DNA of 57,153 nucleotides from NCBI GenBank assembly GCA_003215545.1, contig QCKF01000007.1, positions 1-57,153 of the forward strand, written 5' to 3'. Made by a program: the position numbers and the translations under genes. Positions 30,719-40,158 of the stretch are shown here, piece after piece; positions within the stretch are counted from its first letter, which is position 1; each line of letters opens with the position of its first letter. Origin of the DNA: Prochlorococcus sp. AG-409-L14. GTDB taxonomy: Bacteria > Cyanobacteriota > Cyanobacteriia > PCC-6307 > Cyanobiaceae. The notes under the pieces were generated by a model. It did not search any database and was not told the DNA's origin. It worked only from the letters and a program-made list of their open reading frames with translations.

Positions 30719-31927
30719 CTAAAAGGAACATAATTTGCCTGAACTGGACTTTTCAAAAGAAGACCAAGCATTTAGCAAAGCCTTCTCAAATCTAAATGTA
30801 AAGGCCTGAGGGCTGAAAGATTGAGTCCAAAGATGAATCGATTCAGAACAAAACTTGGTCCAGAGACTTTCCTCTTCAAAATGCTGAACCGCTTCAACCA
30901 AGGAAGTAACTGTTTGTTCCTTAAATAACAACCCTGTAGGCGACTCAATTCCTTGAGTTATGCAACGCACAGTATCTAGCAACCCCCCTTTTGCCAAGGC
31001 TATAACAGGTGCGCCTGAAGCCATTGCCTCAACAGGTGCTATGCCAAAGTCTTCTATGCCAGCGTAGACAAAAGCTCTGCAAATACTAAGTAATTGATTT
31101 ACTTGAGTTTGAGACTGCTCTCCTAAAAGTCTTACTGTTGGGCCAGCGAGCTTAGCCAATGGAGTAAACTCAGGGCCATCACCTATTACTATCAAAGGCA
31201 GCCTTAAATAGTTAAAGGCTTCAACAACAATATCTACTCGTTTATTTGGGACTAGACGAGATAAGCAAAGATAAAAATCCTCCCTTGGCTCCGACCAAGC
31301 GAACCTATCTATATCTACAGGTGGATGTATTACCTCAGAGTTTCTTCCCCAGAATCGTTTTATTCGCCTTGAAGTAAATGTGGAATTAGCTATTAACTTT
31401 TGAGGTCGCGCTGATGACAGTTGATCCCACTGCCTAAGTTGATGCAATTGCCATCTAAGTAAAGGTGCTAAAAAACCTTTTGCAAGCTTTGAATGTCGTA
31501 AATAGGTATGCATCTGATCCCATGCATACCTAACTGGTGTATGAACATAACTGATGTGAAATTGATCTGGACTTGTCAAAACACCCTTTGCAACAAGATG
31601 ACTACTGCTTATGACTAATGAATAAGGACTCAAGTCGAACTGCTCTATTGCTATGGGTAACAAAGGTAAATAGAATTGAGGTGATGTTCTTGCAAATGGT
31701 AAGTTCTGAATAAAACTCGTTTTGATTTGCTTTTGATAAAGCCAACTAGCCTTTTGCTTACTTTGCGCGTCAGTTACTGAAAAATAATCTATCTCTGTTC
31801 CTGCTTCAATTAGTGTCTTGTCTATTAAGTTTACGACTTGCTCCGCACCTCCTATTAAAGACGGCTTAAACCAATCATGGACGAGTGCTACTTTACTTGG
31901 AAAGTTTGCCTGCTGTTCAAACGTCAT
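30719..31927 (-). CDS. GT4-family glycosyltransferase
   Basis: GT-B fold enzyme of glycosyltransferase family 4. The N-terminal half contains VALVHDWFKPSLIGGAEQVV; the C-terminal half contains FYLCLSRLVPNKRVDIVVEAF, LIVIGDGPE, and the donor-binding GIEDFGIAPVEAMASGAPVIALAKGG. The 402 residues match the family. It lies upstream of and co-directional with the sugar transferase, consistent with surface polysaccharide synthesis. Donor and acceptor are unknown. Confidence 0.92.
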   Translation of the reverse strand: MTFEQQANFPSKVALVHDWFKPSLIGGAEQVVNLIDKTLIEAGTEIDYFSVTDAQSKQKASWLYQKQIKTSFIQNLPFARTSPQFYLPLLPIAIEQFDLSPYSLVISSSHLVAKGVLTSPDQFHISYVHTPVRYAWDQMHTYLRHSKLAKGFLAPLLRWQLHQLRQWDQLSSARPQKLIANSTFTSRRIKRFWGRNSEVIHPPVDIDRFAWSEPREDFYLCLSRLVPNKRVDIVVEAFNYLRLPLIVIGDGPEFTPLAKLAGPTVRLLGEQSQTQVNQLLSICRAFVYAGIEDFGIAPVEAMASGAPVIALAKGGLLDTVRCITQGIESPTGLLFKEQTVTSLVEAVQHFEEESLWTKFCSESIHLWTQSFSPQAFTFRFEKALLNAWSSFEKSSSGKLCSF

Positions 31928-32149
31928 CTATAAAGGCTCTGTATTAGGTATTCTAAACATTAGATTAACCGTGAATTTAATATAGCCTACAAATATAAGG
32001 CTAAAATTTGATGCAATGAAGCGAAAACTAGCCTAAATAAGAGAAAAGCTTTAGAAAATAAAAATCAAACTATATATGGCCAATTATAAAAAAGATTAAT
32101 TTGCATCTTGATTAGGTATTAAATTGATAAAATGAACAATCTAAAAACA

Positions 32150-32180
32150 TTGACATAAATTCAAATAAATAGTATATAAT
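32150..32180 (+). promoter_or_regulatory. Sigma-70-like promoter upstream of the 142-residue orphan
   Basis: A consensus -35 TTGACA (32150-32155) is followed by TATATAAT, giving -10 TATATA at 17 bases or TATAAT at 19 bases. The ATG at 32205 is about 25 bases further on, implying a very short leader. The rest of the 277-base gap before it is AT-rich and holds nothing else I can name. Confidence 0.55.
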
Positions 32181-32204
32181 TGAAGATCTTATTACTTAAA
32201 GCTG

Positions 32205-32633
32205 ATGAGCATAGAATTCAACTCATTCTATAAAAGCCTTAAAAAGATATCCGACGGAAGCGAAGATGAGATGAAAAACTTCAAAAGTCTTTTAAGCTCC
32301 TACGAATCAAAATCAGATTGCAAAAATTGCTTTGATGAACTAGGCATGACCTTCTGTTGTAATGGAATAAAATATTTATATGAATATACTGGCTTAAAAG
32401 AATTAAATTATATAAGCAATCTAAAAAGTCAAGTCTGGGAATATCTAGAGAAAAGAGTAGGTAAAACATTAACTAACTACTTAGTAAGCAAGCTAGTAGA
32501 TGCTTATTCTGATAAGGGTCTAAAAGAGGATCTGGCTCAACGGTGGGAAGTAGACGAGAAAGAGATAGAAAGAAATATAGAGCCACTTGCTTTGTACGTA
32601 GTAGAAGGGATTATTGAAGTTATTCAAAAATAG
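32205..32633 (+). CDS. Orphan protein A of a paralogous pair, unknown function
   Basis: A 142-residue, mostly helical, charged protein without signal or membrane helix. It is clearly related to the protein at 36221-36649: both have SDC, an ELG, then GI..LYEY.G.K.L..I, a W preceding E, and a C-terminal WE....IE.N....A.Y..EGII. This one has a CKNC and an FCCN cysteine cluster that the paralogue lacks. I recognise no family. It is followed 70 bases on by a methyltransferase gene. Confidence 0.75.
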   Translation: MSIEFNSFYKSLKKISDGSEDEMKNFKSLLSSYESKSDCKNCFDELGMTFCCNGIKYLYEYTGLKELNYISNLKSQVWEYLEKRVGKTLTNYLVSKLVDAYSDKGLKEDLAQRWEVDEKEIERNIEPLALYVVEGIIEVIQK

Positions 32634-32703
32634 ATCTGCGCTGAACACGGCTTAAAACAGGGAAGTAATTTGTCTTATAGCTCTAAATTTATTATAGTAT
32701 ATA

Positions 32704-33690
32704 ATGCATGTAATTAAGGTGAAATCTGCCGTGAACAAATGCGAAGAAACATATATACAATTAAATGACTTTGTTGACATTAATCAATTTTTGGAATTTT
32801 TATATCGGCTAGGATTCCATTCTTTAGCAAGGAAAATTGTTGAGATTGGAGATATTCCTAATAATTCATTAGATCCAATCATTGAGGAGTATAAAGCTGT
32901 TTTGAGAATAACAAAGGAACTGGATAGCGAAATCAAAGAAGCTTTGAGAAAAATTGGAGACGATGCAAGCCTATGCGCTTACGAAAGTTACGTGCAATTA
33001 GCAGGGATAGCTTCTACTCTTAAGTCGAATTCTAGAATTTTGGAAATCGGTGCCTTTAAGGGGGCATCTACTATTGCTCTTGCCGAGGGTTCTAAGGCTC
33101 TAAATGCACAATTAACAACAATAGATCTATTTTTTGGATATGAAGATGAACAAAGCGGTATACATTTTGGGACACCATTTCTGAATGATCTAAATACTTG
33201 GGAAAAAAATGTTGCTATATACAGAAATAGGATACGGGTAATGCCAGGAAGTTCAATTGGGATTTTGAGAGATCTAGTTCTGAATAAAGAGAAGTTTGAC
33301 TTAATCTTCTTAGATTCTTCCCACGAAATCGATACACATTATGAAATAGCTCTTATATCCTGCCTGGCCAATGATAATGCAATACTTGTCATGGATGATG
33401 TGATTGACTATCATTCAAAACAAAAATCTAAGAACATGGCTCTTGCTTGGGCAAATGGTCTTAAATACTTAACTACATTCCCAAGATTTGCTGGAGAATT
33501 AGCTGTTGCAAACTTCAAACAGACTAGCATGCCAATAAATATCAAATGGGATGTAGAGGATTACATATCTAATATTTGTGAACTATATATGCACTTATTT
33601 ACTAAAGATAATTATCAGAGTATAAAGCTTAGGATTTTAAGAAATGAAAGTGAAGGTATTAACTTGGTTGTCAGTAAAGAGGTAAATTAA
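32704..33690 (+). CDS. SAM-dependent methyltransferase, Methyltransf_24 type
   Basis: Class I methyltransferase of 328 residues. The SAM-binding motif RILEIGAFKGASTIALAEG is near residue 110, followed by LTTIDLFFGYED (acidic loop) and FDLIFLDSSHEIDTHYEIAL with LVMDDV, which resembles the CmcI/macrocin O-methyltransferase group acting on sugars. The N-terminal 100 residues are helical and not assigned. In this neighbourhood, O-methylation of a surface sugar is a reasonable inference. Confidence 0.82.
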   Translation: MHVIKVKSAVNKCEETYIQLNDFVDINQFLEFLYRLGFHSLARKIVEIGDIPNNSLDPIIEEYKAVLRITKELDSEIKEALRKIGDDASLCAYESYVQLAGIASTLKSNSRILEIGAFKGASTIALAEGSKALNAQLTTIDLFFGYEDEQSGIHFGTPFLNDLNTWEKNVAIYRNRIRVMPGSSIGILRDLVLNKEKFDLIFLDSSHEIDTHYEIALISCLANDNAILVMDDVIDYHSKQKSKNMALAWANGLKYLTTFPRFAGELAVANFKQTSMPINIKWDVEDYISNICELYMHLFTKDNYQSIKLRILRNESEGINLVVSKEVN

Positions 33691-33723
33691 CTAGATTAAA
33701 ATATTATAAAAACTAAATGGAGA

Positions 33724-35337
33724 CTAATATAGAATATCATTTAGAATTTGATCGAAGTTAATTGATGTGAGTTCACTAATATAATAATCAGGGATATCCG
33801 GTATATAACCTAGCCTGTCTTGAAGGAAGCTATGTATGCTTACCCATGACCTGGGTCGATCGTTGCAGGTGCTGATAAAATATTTAATTTCTTGTGTTAC
33901 TTGACGAGGCGACAAGTCAAAATACTCGATTACTTTTAAATCTAATTCATCAACTGTTGAGGATATTATTTTCAAAAATGTTTCTAGCATAATATTTGAA
34001 GAAATATTATGTTTAAAGGCGATATTCTTTGGGGAGTGCAGAACACTGTCGGTCAGCTGTGTAGCGGGCAAAGCACTAGTATTTAAGAACATAAGCTCTA
34101 CTCCATAATAAGTAGCCCAATGGCTTATTCCTGAAGATGTCCCTATGAAATAATCTGAATTAGCTAGCACATAAAGTTGATCCTGCAGGGTATAGTCAGA
34201 GCCAATACTCATATCTAAAAATTTAGTATTTATAAAAGAGAACTCTTTACTAGATCGGGAAATTCTTACAACACTTATACCTTGTTCAATAAGGTACTCT
34301 ATTGCATTTAGGTAATTGCTGAAATCAACATCACGTATTGAACTGCCATAAGAATAAGCTGAATCACGGGTATGTATTACGGCTATTCTTTCAGCATTAG
34401 ATACAAAGTTGAGTAAATTGGTACTATGACTTATGGGCTCTTTAAGAAAAGGGCAAGCTCTAATATTGTCAATTATAGGGCTTGAACGTACATGAGTAGT
34501 GATGGAGTAATTTTCAGCATATGAAATATAACCATGCTTAATTCGTGTACGTTTCATGAGGTTAACCCAGGAGAGATGACCACTGTGAATAATATCTTTA
34601 GAGGTTTTTGGAGTTAAAACTAGAGATGAAGTGTTTTTGATAGAAATACGCTTTAAAGTAGGCTCTTTTAAAAGATTTGCGATTGAACCAACTTCTGTAT
34701 AAGTTGTCAAGAATTGTTCCGGCTCGTAAAAAATGGCTTTAGGGATGCTTGAATTTGATTCTTCAACGTTAAATAACGCGTCAAAGATAAATGTCGGATG
34801 GCCAAAAGATAAGGAGTAGAATGGGGGGTAGGTTGTTATCTCATGAGAGTAATAGCTGGTGTTGATAAAGTTTTTTGCTGGCCAATAACAATGATTTATT
34901 CCAGTACCATTTTTCTTAGCTGTTTCACATCTATAGACATATAAGTAATAATATAGTCGTGGGATATCAGGATTGTATTTGCGAATATGTTCTCTGAGTA
35001 TCTGATAAATATCCTTATTATTAAGTCCAGAATACAAAAGGACCTCAAGCAAAATCAATAGATTACTATTATTGGTGTTATTAATTACTTCTGTAATAAC
35101 AGATCTTTCTATCTTAAAGTTATAAGTAAAAGAATTAATAGCCCGTAAACAAATATCAACTGTTTTTCTAAGTTGCTGGGAATAAGCATTAAGGGATATG
35201 AATTCAGTGGTTAAGATTAGTTCTTGCTGATATGAATAAGATATTGCTGCTGTTATAAATAGTCTAAAGTTTTCAATATTGCAAAAATGTGCTCGTTTTA
35301 TAGGGGGTAACATGTCTATCTTCCTTATTAGTAGCAA
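33724..35337 (-). CDS. Putative TIGR04372-like glycosyltransferase
   Basis: A 537-residue protein with no signal or membrane helix. The C-terminal half (about 300-450) reads HTRDSAYSYGSSIRDVDFSNYLNAIEYL, GISVVRISR, and DYFIGTSSGISHWATYYGV; these resemble the TIGR04372 family found with surface-glycan genes. The N-terminal half is unassigned. It lies on the minus strand between plus-strand genes, so it is its own unit or pairs with the cupin gene at 35443-35910. The catalytic role is inferred from family resemblance. Confidence 0.65.
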   Translation of the reverse strand: MLLIRKIDMLPPIKRAHFCNIENFRLFITAAISYSYQQELILTTEFISLNAYSQQLRKTVDICLRAINSFTYNFKIERSVITEVINNTNNSNLLILLEVLLYSGLNNKDIYQILREHIRKYNPDIPRLYYYLYVYRCETAKKNGTGINHCYWPAKNFINTSYYSHEITTYPPFYSLSFGHPTFIFDALFNVEESNSSIPKAIFYEPEQFLTTYTEVGSIANLLKEPTLKRISIKNTSSLVLTPKTSKDIIHSGHLSWVNLMKRTRIKHGYISYAENYSITTHVRSSPIIDNIRACPFLKEPISHSTNLLNFVSNAERIAVIHTRDSAYSYGSSIRDVDFSNYLNAIEYLIEQGISVVRISRSSKEFSFINTKFLDMSIGSDYTLQDQLYVLANSDYFIGTSSGISHWATYYGVELMFLNTSALPATQLTDSVLHSPKNIAFKHNISSNIMLETFLKIISSTVDELDLKVIEYFDLSPRQVTQEIKYFISTCNDRPRSWVSIHSFLQDRLGYIPDIPDYYISELTSINFDQILNDILY

Positions 35338-35442
35338 TCTAGCATGGCTTAAACAAAATATTACTTGCTTATTATTTTCAATCTAGAATATATCGATTAG
35401 TCACATCCAAGGGATAGGTTTAAATTTCTTTTTAATAGATAA

Positions 35443-35910
35443 TCAGAAGAAATCCAGCTGATTAGGCATAAAAGGACCAACTGCTGTCTCCAGGAAAACA
35501 AGCTCATCTGTTAATGGATAAAGAGAATGGTAAGATCTATCTGTGTTAAGAAAGGTTTGTCCAGTAGTAAGTTCAAATTCTGCCGAGACTGTATCTGAGT
35601 CGATAAATTGCTTATAAACGCATTTACCTCTTAAGATATGATAGGACTCATCTTTCCATTGGTGTCTATGGGGAGGATAAATAAATTTATTTAAAACCGC
35701 GATTAACATTAACATTAACTGACTTTCCTCATTGTCATGGTAACAAATCCTGCACAAATTATAGTGATTATCACGAGCAAGCCTAACAACCTCTTCGACG
35801 TGTGATTGAGTAATTAACTTAGGGCTTGAATCTGAGTAAAATACACCTTTTGCTTTCTCGTAAATCATATCGAAAAAGTTTGCCTCATTATAATAGCAAG
35901 AATAAAGCAA
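35443..35910 (-). CDS. WbuC-like cupin protein
   Basis: A 155-residue single-cupin protein. The first cupin motif contains YPPHRHQWKDESYHILRGKCVYKQF (two His and a Glu for metal). The second shows DRSYHSLYPLTDELVFLETAVGPFMP, matching the pattern of WbuC-type cupins encoded in O-antigen clusters. NLCRICYHDNEESQLMLML precedes it, as in that family. Function of WbuC-like proteins is not established; a role in sugar modification is inferred. It is upstream of the TIGR04372-like gene on the same strand. Confidence 0.75.
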   Translation of the reverse strand: MLYSCYYNEANFFDMIYEKAKGVFYSDSSPKLITQSHVEEVVRLARDNHYNLCRICYHDNEESQLMLMLIAVLNKFIYPPHRHQWKDESYHILRGKCVYKQFIDSDTVSAEFELTTGQTFLNTDRSYHSLYPLTDELVFLETAVGPFMPNQLDFF

Positions 35911-36220
35911 AGATTGACAGGGGGCAAATAAATCAGGTTATTAAACAAACAAGATTTGCACATATGGAATCTTGTTTGTTTAAATAGAAGGGATAAGCTT
36001 AGGGGTGTCGAACTAAGTCTCGGATATAATAAGAGATTGTAATACTATATAAAGGTAGAGATATTTGATAAATGTAAACAGTAACTACTATAAACGGAGT
36101 GAATTCGGATGGATTTTTATCAGTCTGAATTCATTTATCAATTCCCTTATGAAATTTGTAAAGGAAAGCTGTTAAAAAAGCTCAAAGCTATTATGATGAC
36201 TCTTAGTTGAGTTCAAAAAA
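35911..36220. other. 310-base gap between divergent genes
   Basis: It separates the cupin gene (minus) from the orphan protein B gene (plus). It holds the 16-bp inverted repeat at 35941-35983. The rest is AT-rich with two TGAATTC palindromes (near 36102 and 36126). I see no open reading frame of note. Confidence 0.6.
35941..35983. repeat. Perfect 16-bp inverted repeat with 11-base loop
   Basis: Left arm TTAAACAAACAAGATT (35941-35956) is the exact reverse complement of right arm AATCTTGTTTGTTTAA (35968-35983). It lies about 30 bases upstream of the cupin start on the minus strand. It could be an operator, a transcript hairpin, or an end of a lost element. No T-run follows to make it a clear terminator. 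Confidence 0.85.
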
Positions 36221-36649
36221 GTGGCTGCAGTAGAATTTAGCAAATTCTATATTCTGTTAAATGCAGTAAAGAATGGAGATTCCGAAAAGAGAAAGGAGCT
36301 TGAAGAAATGCTTAAAAGTTTTGAAGCTTCAAGTGATTGCGAAAGTGCTCTGCATGAACTTGGACAAAAATATATTTATGTAGGGATTAACGAATTGTAT
36401 GAATATGCTGGGACCAAGGATCTCAAGGCTATTGGTGATATTGAGAAAGAACAATGGGAAGACATTAAGAACGAAAGGAAGTCAGAACTACCACCTCATC
36501 TTGCTAATACTATGATCTCTTATGCAAAAGAGAACAATCTCTCTAAAGAGATTTCAAAGAAATGGGAATTGCCCAAGAGAGATATTGAAAAAAACCTCAT
36601 GAACATGGCTAGGTATATCACAGAAGGAATTATTGATGCGATAGATTGA
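36221..36649 (+). CDS. Orphan protein B of a paralogous pair, unknown function
   Basis: A 142-residue charged helical protein starting with GTG at 36221, paralogous to the protein at 32205-32633 and exactly the same length. Shared landmarks are F..FY near the start, SDC at about residue 44, ELG, GI.ELYEYAGTKDL, QWE, and the C-terminal WELPKRDIEKNL..MARYITEGII. The cysteine cluster of the other copy is mostly missing here. It has no membrane helix and no family I recognise. The next gene is another orphan. Confidence 0.75.
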   Translation: MAAVEFSKFYILLNAVKNGDSEKRKELEEMLKSFEASSDCESALHELGQKYIYVGINELYEYAGTKDLKAIGDIEKEQWEDIKNERKSELPPHLANTMISYAKENNLSKEISKKWELPKRDIEKNLMNMARYITEGIIDAID

Positions 36650-36775
36650 TGAAAATTTAACTCAGAAAGATAAGTATTGTGAATTATCTATTAAATCCAG
36701 TAAAATCACTGCATATATAATATGAGATACTAGATAATTCATAATACAATTGTTGAACTGAAATTGAAGCTAACT

Positions 36776-37270
36776 ATGTATAAGAAAACGCTAAAGGAAT
36801 TGTCCCCATTATATGAATACTGGAATTCCCAACAAGGTAAGGAGGACGAAGATAAGAGAATGAAAAAGTCAAACCCTAATAGCAAGGCAATCTACTTATA
36901 TAGAAACGAACCTTATAAATGGGAAAACTTATTTCGTTCTATAGCCAACGAGATAATCATGGGTGACCTTGATTCAATAAAAGGTCTAATTATAGTTATA
37001 GATTGCCTGAATTCTGATGAAAAAGATTTATTACTTTCTAACTTACAAAAGTATAGGGTTTTCGGAGAAGAAGCTATGCAAATGTTAACTTCACAAGATA
37101 GTCTATACAAAAAGACGAAGGTCAATTACCTAAGATTCCTAAGAATTTTATTTTCGATATATTTTAATCCATACAATATAGAGTTAAAGAATGAGAAACA
37201 GCATATATATGAACATACTGGATCTTTAATTCTTAAATTAAAGAACATTTTTCAGTTAAGAGTTAATTAG
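36776..37270 (+). CDS. Orphan helical protein, unknown function
   Basis: About 164 residues from ATG at 36776 (TTG at 36764 is possible). It is lysine- and leucine-rich and predicted helical, with LYEYWNSQQGKEDEDKRMKKS near the start and INEII-like amphipathic stretches (SIANEIIMGDLDSIKGLIIVIDCL). There is no signal peptide. It lies 127 bases downstream of orphan B and may be co-transcribed. I recognise no family. Confidence 0.6.
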   Translation: MYKKTLKELSPLYEYWNSQQGKEDEDKRMKKSNPNSKAIYLYRNEPYKWENLFRSIANEIIMGDLDSIKGLIIVIDCLNSDEKDLLLSNLQKYRVFGEEAMQMLTSQDSLYKKTKVNYLRFLRILFSIYFNPYNIELKNEKQHIYEHTGSLILKLKNIFQLRVN

Positions 37271-37463
37271 CTAATTCTAAAGTTACTAATAGGATAGCTT
37301 ATTGAGGAATATAAATGACTAGATTTTATTCCATAAATGGAAAAATAAAAATATATATATGTTCAAGAATATTAAAATTTTCATTCTTTGGGAGTATCTG
37401 GATACAATGGCTCACAATTTGCTATTGACTTCAGTAGAGTATAAAGTCTTTATAGTTTAGTTA

Positions 37464-38135
37464 ATGCCGGGAACTTCGAACAATAGAAATGCAACAGAAT
37501 TCCTTCTGGAAGGGAATCAAAAATTACGTGATAATGATCCTGAATCAGCCATAGCAAGCTATACAATGGCTATAGGAAAGGTACCAAACAACTCTTATGC
37601 ATATTGCAATCGAGCAGTAGCTAAAACAAAGTTAAAGCAATTCGAGGGCGCACTTAAAGATTTTCTAGAGGCATTAAAAATAAACCCTTATAATAAAAAA
37701 GCACTTTTCTCTAGTGCAATGATAAAAATCAAAAGTAAAAACTATGAAGAGGCAATGACAGATTTGGATAAACTAATTTATATTAATCCTGATTATAAAA
37801 ATGCATATTTAATACGAGGTGACACTAAATATAACCTCAAGGATTATAAAGGGGGCATTTTAGATTTAACGAAGGCTATTGAAATAGATCCAAATGACTC
37901 AATCGCTTACAATAGACGTGGAGAGTGCAAATTAGTAATAAAAGATTATCATAGTGCTATCAAAGATTTTGAAAAGGCTATTGGCATTAATCAAAAATTT
38001 GCAGAAGCTTATAAAAATCTTGGTGATACGAAGTACAAATTATACAATTACACGCATGGTTGCAAAGACTGGAAGAAGGCAGCTGAGCTTGGGAACAAAA
38101 ATGCTAGAGAACTTTTAGAGAAATACTGTGAATAA
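37464..38135 (+). CDS. TPR-repeat protein
   Basis: A 223-residue protein made of about five tetratricopeptide repeats, e.g. AIASYTMAIGKVPNNSYAYCNRAVAKTKL, ALKDFLEALKINPYNKKALF, GILDLTKAIEIDPNDSIAYNRRGECKL and AIKDFEKAIGINQKFAEAYKNLGDTKY, ending with a Sel1-like CKDWKKAAELGNKNARELL. It should be a soluble protein-binding scaffold. These are standard TPRs and lack the Trp-marked repeat of the genes at 42709 and 56843. Confidence 0.85.
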   Translation: MPGTSNNRNATEFLLEGNQKLRDNDPESAIASYTMAIGKVPNNSYAYCNRAVAKTKLKQFEGALKDFLEALKINPYNKKALFSSAMIKIKSKNYEEAMTDLDKLIYINPDYKNAYLIRGDTKYNLKDYKGGILDLTKAIEIDPNDSIAYNRRGECKLVIKDYHSAIKDFEKAIGINQKFAEAYKNLGDTKYKLYNYTHGCKDWKKAAELGNKNARELLEKYCE

Positions 38136-38253
38136 TAAACATTTTAGTGTTTATATAAATTAAATTTTGTCCTAATTTTGCCCTAAGTTTATTATATATT
38201 AAAAATTCATCCTAAATCTGTTAATATAGGATCGTTTCTGTAACCCAAATAGT

Positions 38254-39249
38254 ATGACAGGAAATGGTAGCTCACAAGACCATGTCCAAAAAGTATTTGA
38301 ATCAGTATGGGGTGACAGCAATACTTATGATAAGGCAGATACAATCTCAGATGTAAAGAGAATGAAGGATTGGTCGGACGGGAAAATTACTTCTTGGATA
38401 GACAATGTTATTAATAACAATATCAAAAATAGCTCACCACTCTCAATTGTTGATGTTGGTTGTGGCCTAGGTTTGTCATTTGATTGCCTTATGAGGTGTG
38501 CATCACCTAGAGAAAGTATTGCAGAAATAAAATACACTGGTTTGGATCTAATACCTCTAGAAAAAACAAAGGAGTATTTAACTAAACGATCAAAGCAACA
38601 CTTAGAAAACATGTACAAAATCAATATTGAGACTCGTAGAGAAAATATGCATAGTTATGGTAAGAGAAATGAAGGACGATATGATCTTGCATTTGCTTTT
38701 GGAAGCTTGCACCACACTCCTAGTGTTGAAGAAGCACTTCTATCTACATTCGTTACTCTCAAATCTGCCTCGAGACATAATTCAGAAGGGGGATACTACA
38801 TTGGCTGGATAATCAATACTCAAAGACCTCTTAGGCAAAAAACCGATGAATTTTTTAGAGAGTATTTTAATCAGTTTGATTCAATGGATCAATGTGACAA
38901 AGAATTGGAAGTTATTTCAGAAATATTCAAAGGGATAGGGGAAGCTTTAGGCGACAAGGAAATAGAAATAGGAAATGATTCCAATTTACTACAACTTAAA
39001 AAGGGTAAATATAGGTTACAGTCACTATTATATGACTACTTCTTAAAGTGCTATTACAAGGAAAATGAAAGTAAGAAAAGGCAAGTTCATCAAATCTTTG
39101 ATTGGTTTGCGCCTATTTATTATCATCAAACTAGCAGAGAACAGCTTATGTCTATATTTAAGAGACTAGACTCAGAAACAAATGGTTGCGATGTAATAGA
39201 CTGTATTACAAAAGAAAATGGGCATTTCTTTTATTTGAGGAAAAAATAA
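38254..39249 (+). CDS. SAM-dependent methyltransferase (class I)
   Basis: A 331-residue protein. The SAM motif SIVDVGCGLGLSFDCL is at about residues 66-81, motif II YTGLDLIPLEKTKEYL follows, and RYDLAFAFGSLHHTPSVEEAL gives motif IV. The C-terminal 140 residues are charged and unassigned. The next gene, a PhyH-type dioxygenase, starts two bases after this stop, so the two are probably translated from one message and act on the same compound. Confidence 0.82.
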   Translation: MTGNGSSQDHVQKVFESVWGDSNTYDKADTISDVKRMKDWSDGKITSWIDNVINNNIKNSSPLSIVDVGCGLGLSFDCLMRCASPRESIAEIKYTGLDLIPLEKTKEYLTKRSKQHLENMYKINIETRRENMHSYGKRNEGRYDLAFAFGSLHHTPSVEEALLSTFVTLKSASRHNSEGGYYIGWIINTQRPLRQKTDEFFREYFNQFDSMDQCDKELEVISEIFKGIGEALGDKEIEIGNDSNLLQLKKGKYRLQSLLYDYFLKCYYKENESKKRQVHQIFDWFAPIYYHQTSREQLMSIFKRLDSETNGCDVIDCITKENGHFFYLRKK

Positions 39250-39251
39250 CT

Positions 39252-40046
39252 ATGGAAAAATCAAATTTATTTTCTTATAAAGATCAACTGAGAAGAGACG
39301 GTTATACTGTTATTGAGCCTTGTGAAGAGTTAGAAAATCTTATTAAGGAAGGCAATGATGAAATCGACTCCATAGGAAAGTTATTTGTAGAACATTTCGA
39401 GGGTTCAAGCTCTTTGCATACACTACAAGCTAACAAGAAAGGGTTTTACAAAGCAGTAAGGAATTGTATGTGCTTATATAAAATCGCTAGTTCAGAAACA
39501 ATTAAAAGTTTATCAAAAGAGATAGGTGTTAGCTGTCCAGTTTTAGGCCCTAGTTCTATAAGGCTAGATATTAAAGAAGAATCCAACCATCAGTTTAATT
39601 GGCATCAGGATGCTGTTTCGTTACTTGGCTCAAGCAAGATGTTTACATACTGGGTACCTTTTGTTGATGTTTCTCGCAAAACTGGATCAATAGAATTACT
39701 TCCAGGGACACATAAGCACGGTATCTATAAAGTCGCTGCTAGAGACCCCGAGATAGCAGATAACAATAAAAGCTCAAATCTCCTAATAACAGAAGAGCTG
39801 GAGACCAGTAGATCTTTAGTTATAGAAGCAAAAGCAGGAAGTATTGTTATCCTAGATCCATTTATATGCCATCAAAGCTTCTATCCTCAAAAGACGCACC
39901 AACCTAGAAGAACAGCTATTATTAGGTTAGATGATTTGGGGGATTTAAAACATTTAAGATTAGGCTTTAAAAACTTTTCTAGCGGTTACAATCTGATAAA
40001 TTCACCTGAATATGAGGCGTATTACAAGGAAATTATTGGATATTGA
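39252..40046 (+). CDS. Phytanoyl-CoA dioxygenase family (PhyH) protein
   Basis: Fe(II)/2-oxoglutarate oxygenase-like protein of 264 residues. The Fe ligands are in FNWHQDAV (HxD) and in FICHQSFYP (distal His); PRRTAIIRL supplies the 2-oxoglutarate Arg. YWVPFVDVSRKTGSIELLPGTHKHG is the usual PhyH signature. Likely reaction is hydroxylation of a small molecule, sugar or lipid. The ATG at 39252 is chosen because the earlier in-frame start lies inside the upstream methyltransferase gene. Confidence 0.88.
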   Translation: MEKSNLFSYKDQLRRDGYTVIEPCEELENLIKEGNDEIDSIGKLFVEHFEGSSSLHTLQANKKGFYKAVRNCMCLYKIASSETIKSLSKEIGVSCPVLGPSSIRLDIKEESNHQFNWHQDAVSLLGSSKMFTYWVPFVDVSRKTGSIELLPGTHKHGIYKVAARDPEIADNNKSSNLLITEELETSRSLVIEAKAGSIVILDPFICHQSFYPQKTHQPRRTAIIRLDDLGDLKHLRLGFKNFSSGYNLINSPEYEAYYKEIIGY

Positions 40047-40158
40047 AACCAAAGCATATTATCACTATAACTTTAGAACTCAAAATCATATTGCAGTTGG
40101 AATATATGATAGAATTTAGCAATATAAGAACTTCTTTGTAGATGCATGGAACAACATA

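Noticed and set aside
36095-36140. Pair of TGAATTC palindromes as a regulatory repeat
   Set aside because: Only six to seven matching bases each, in AT-rich DNA; the arms do not extend.
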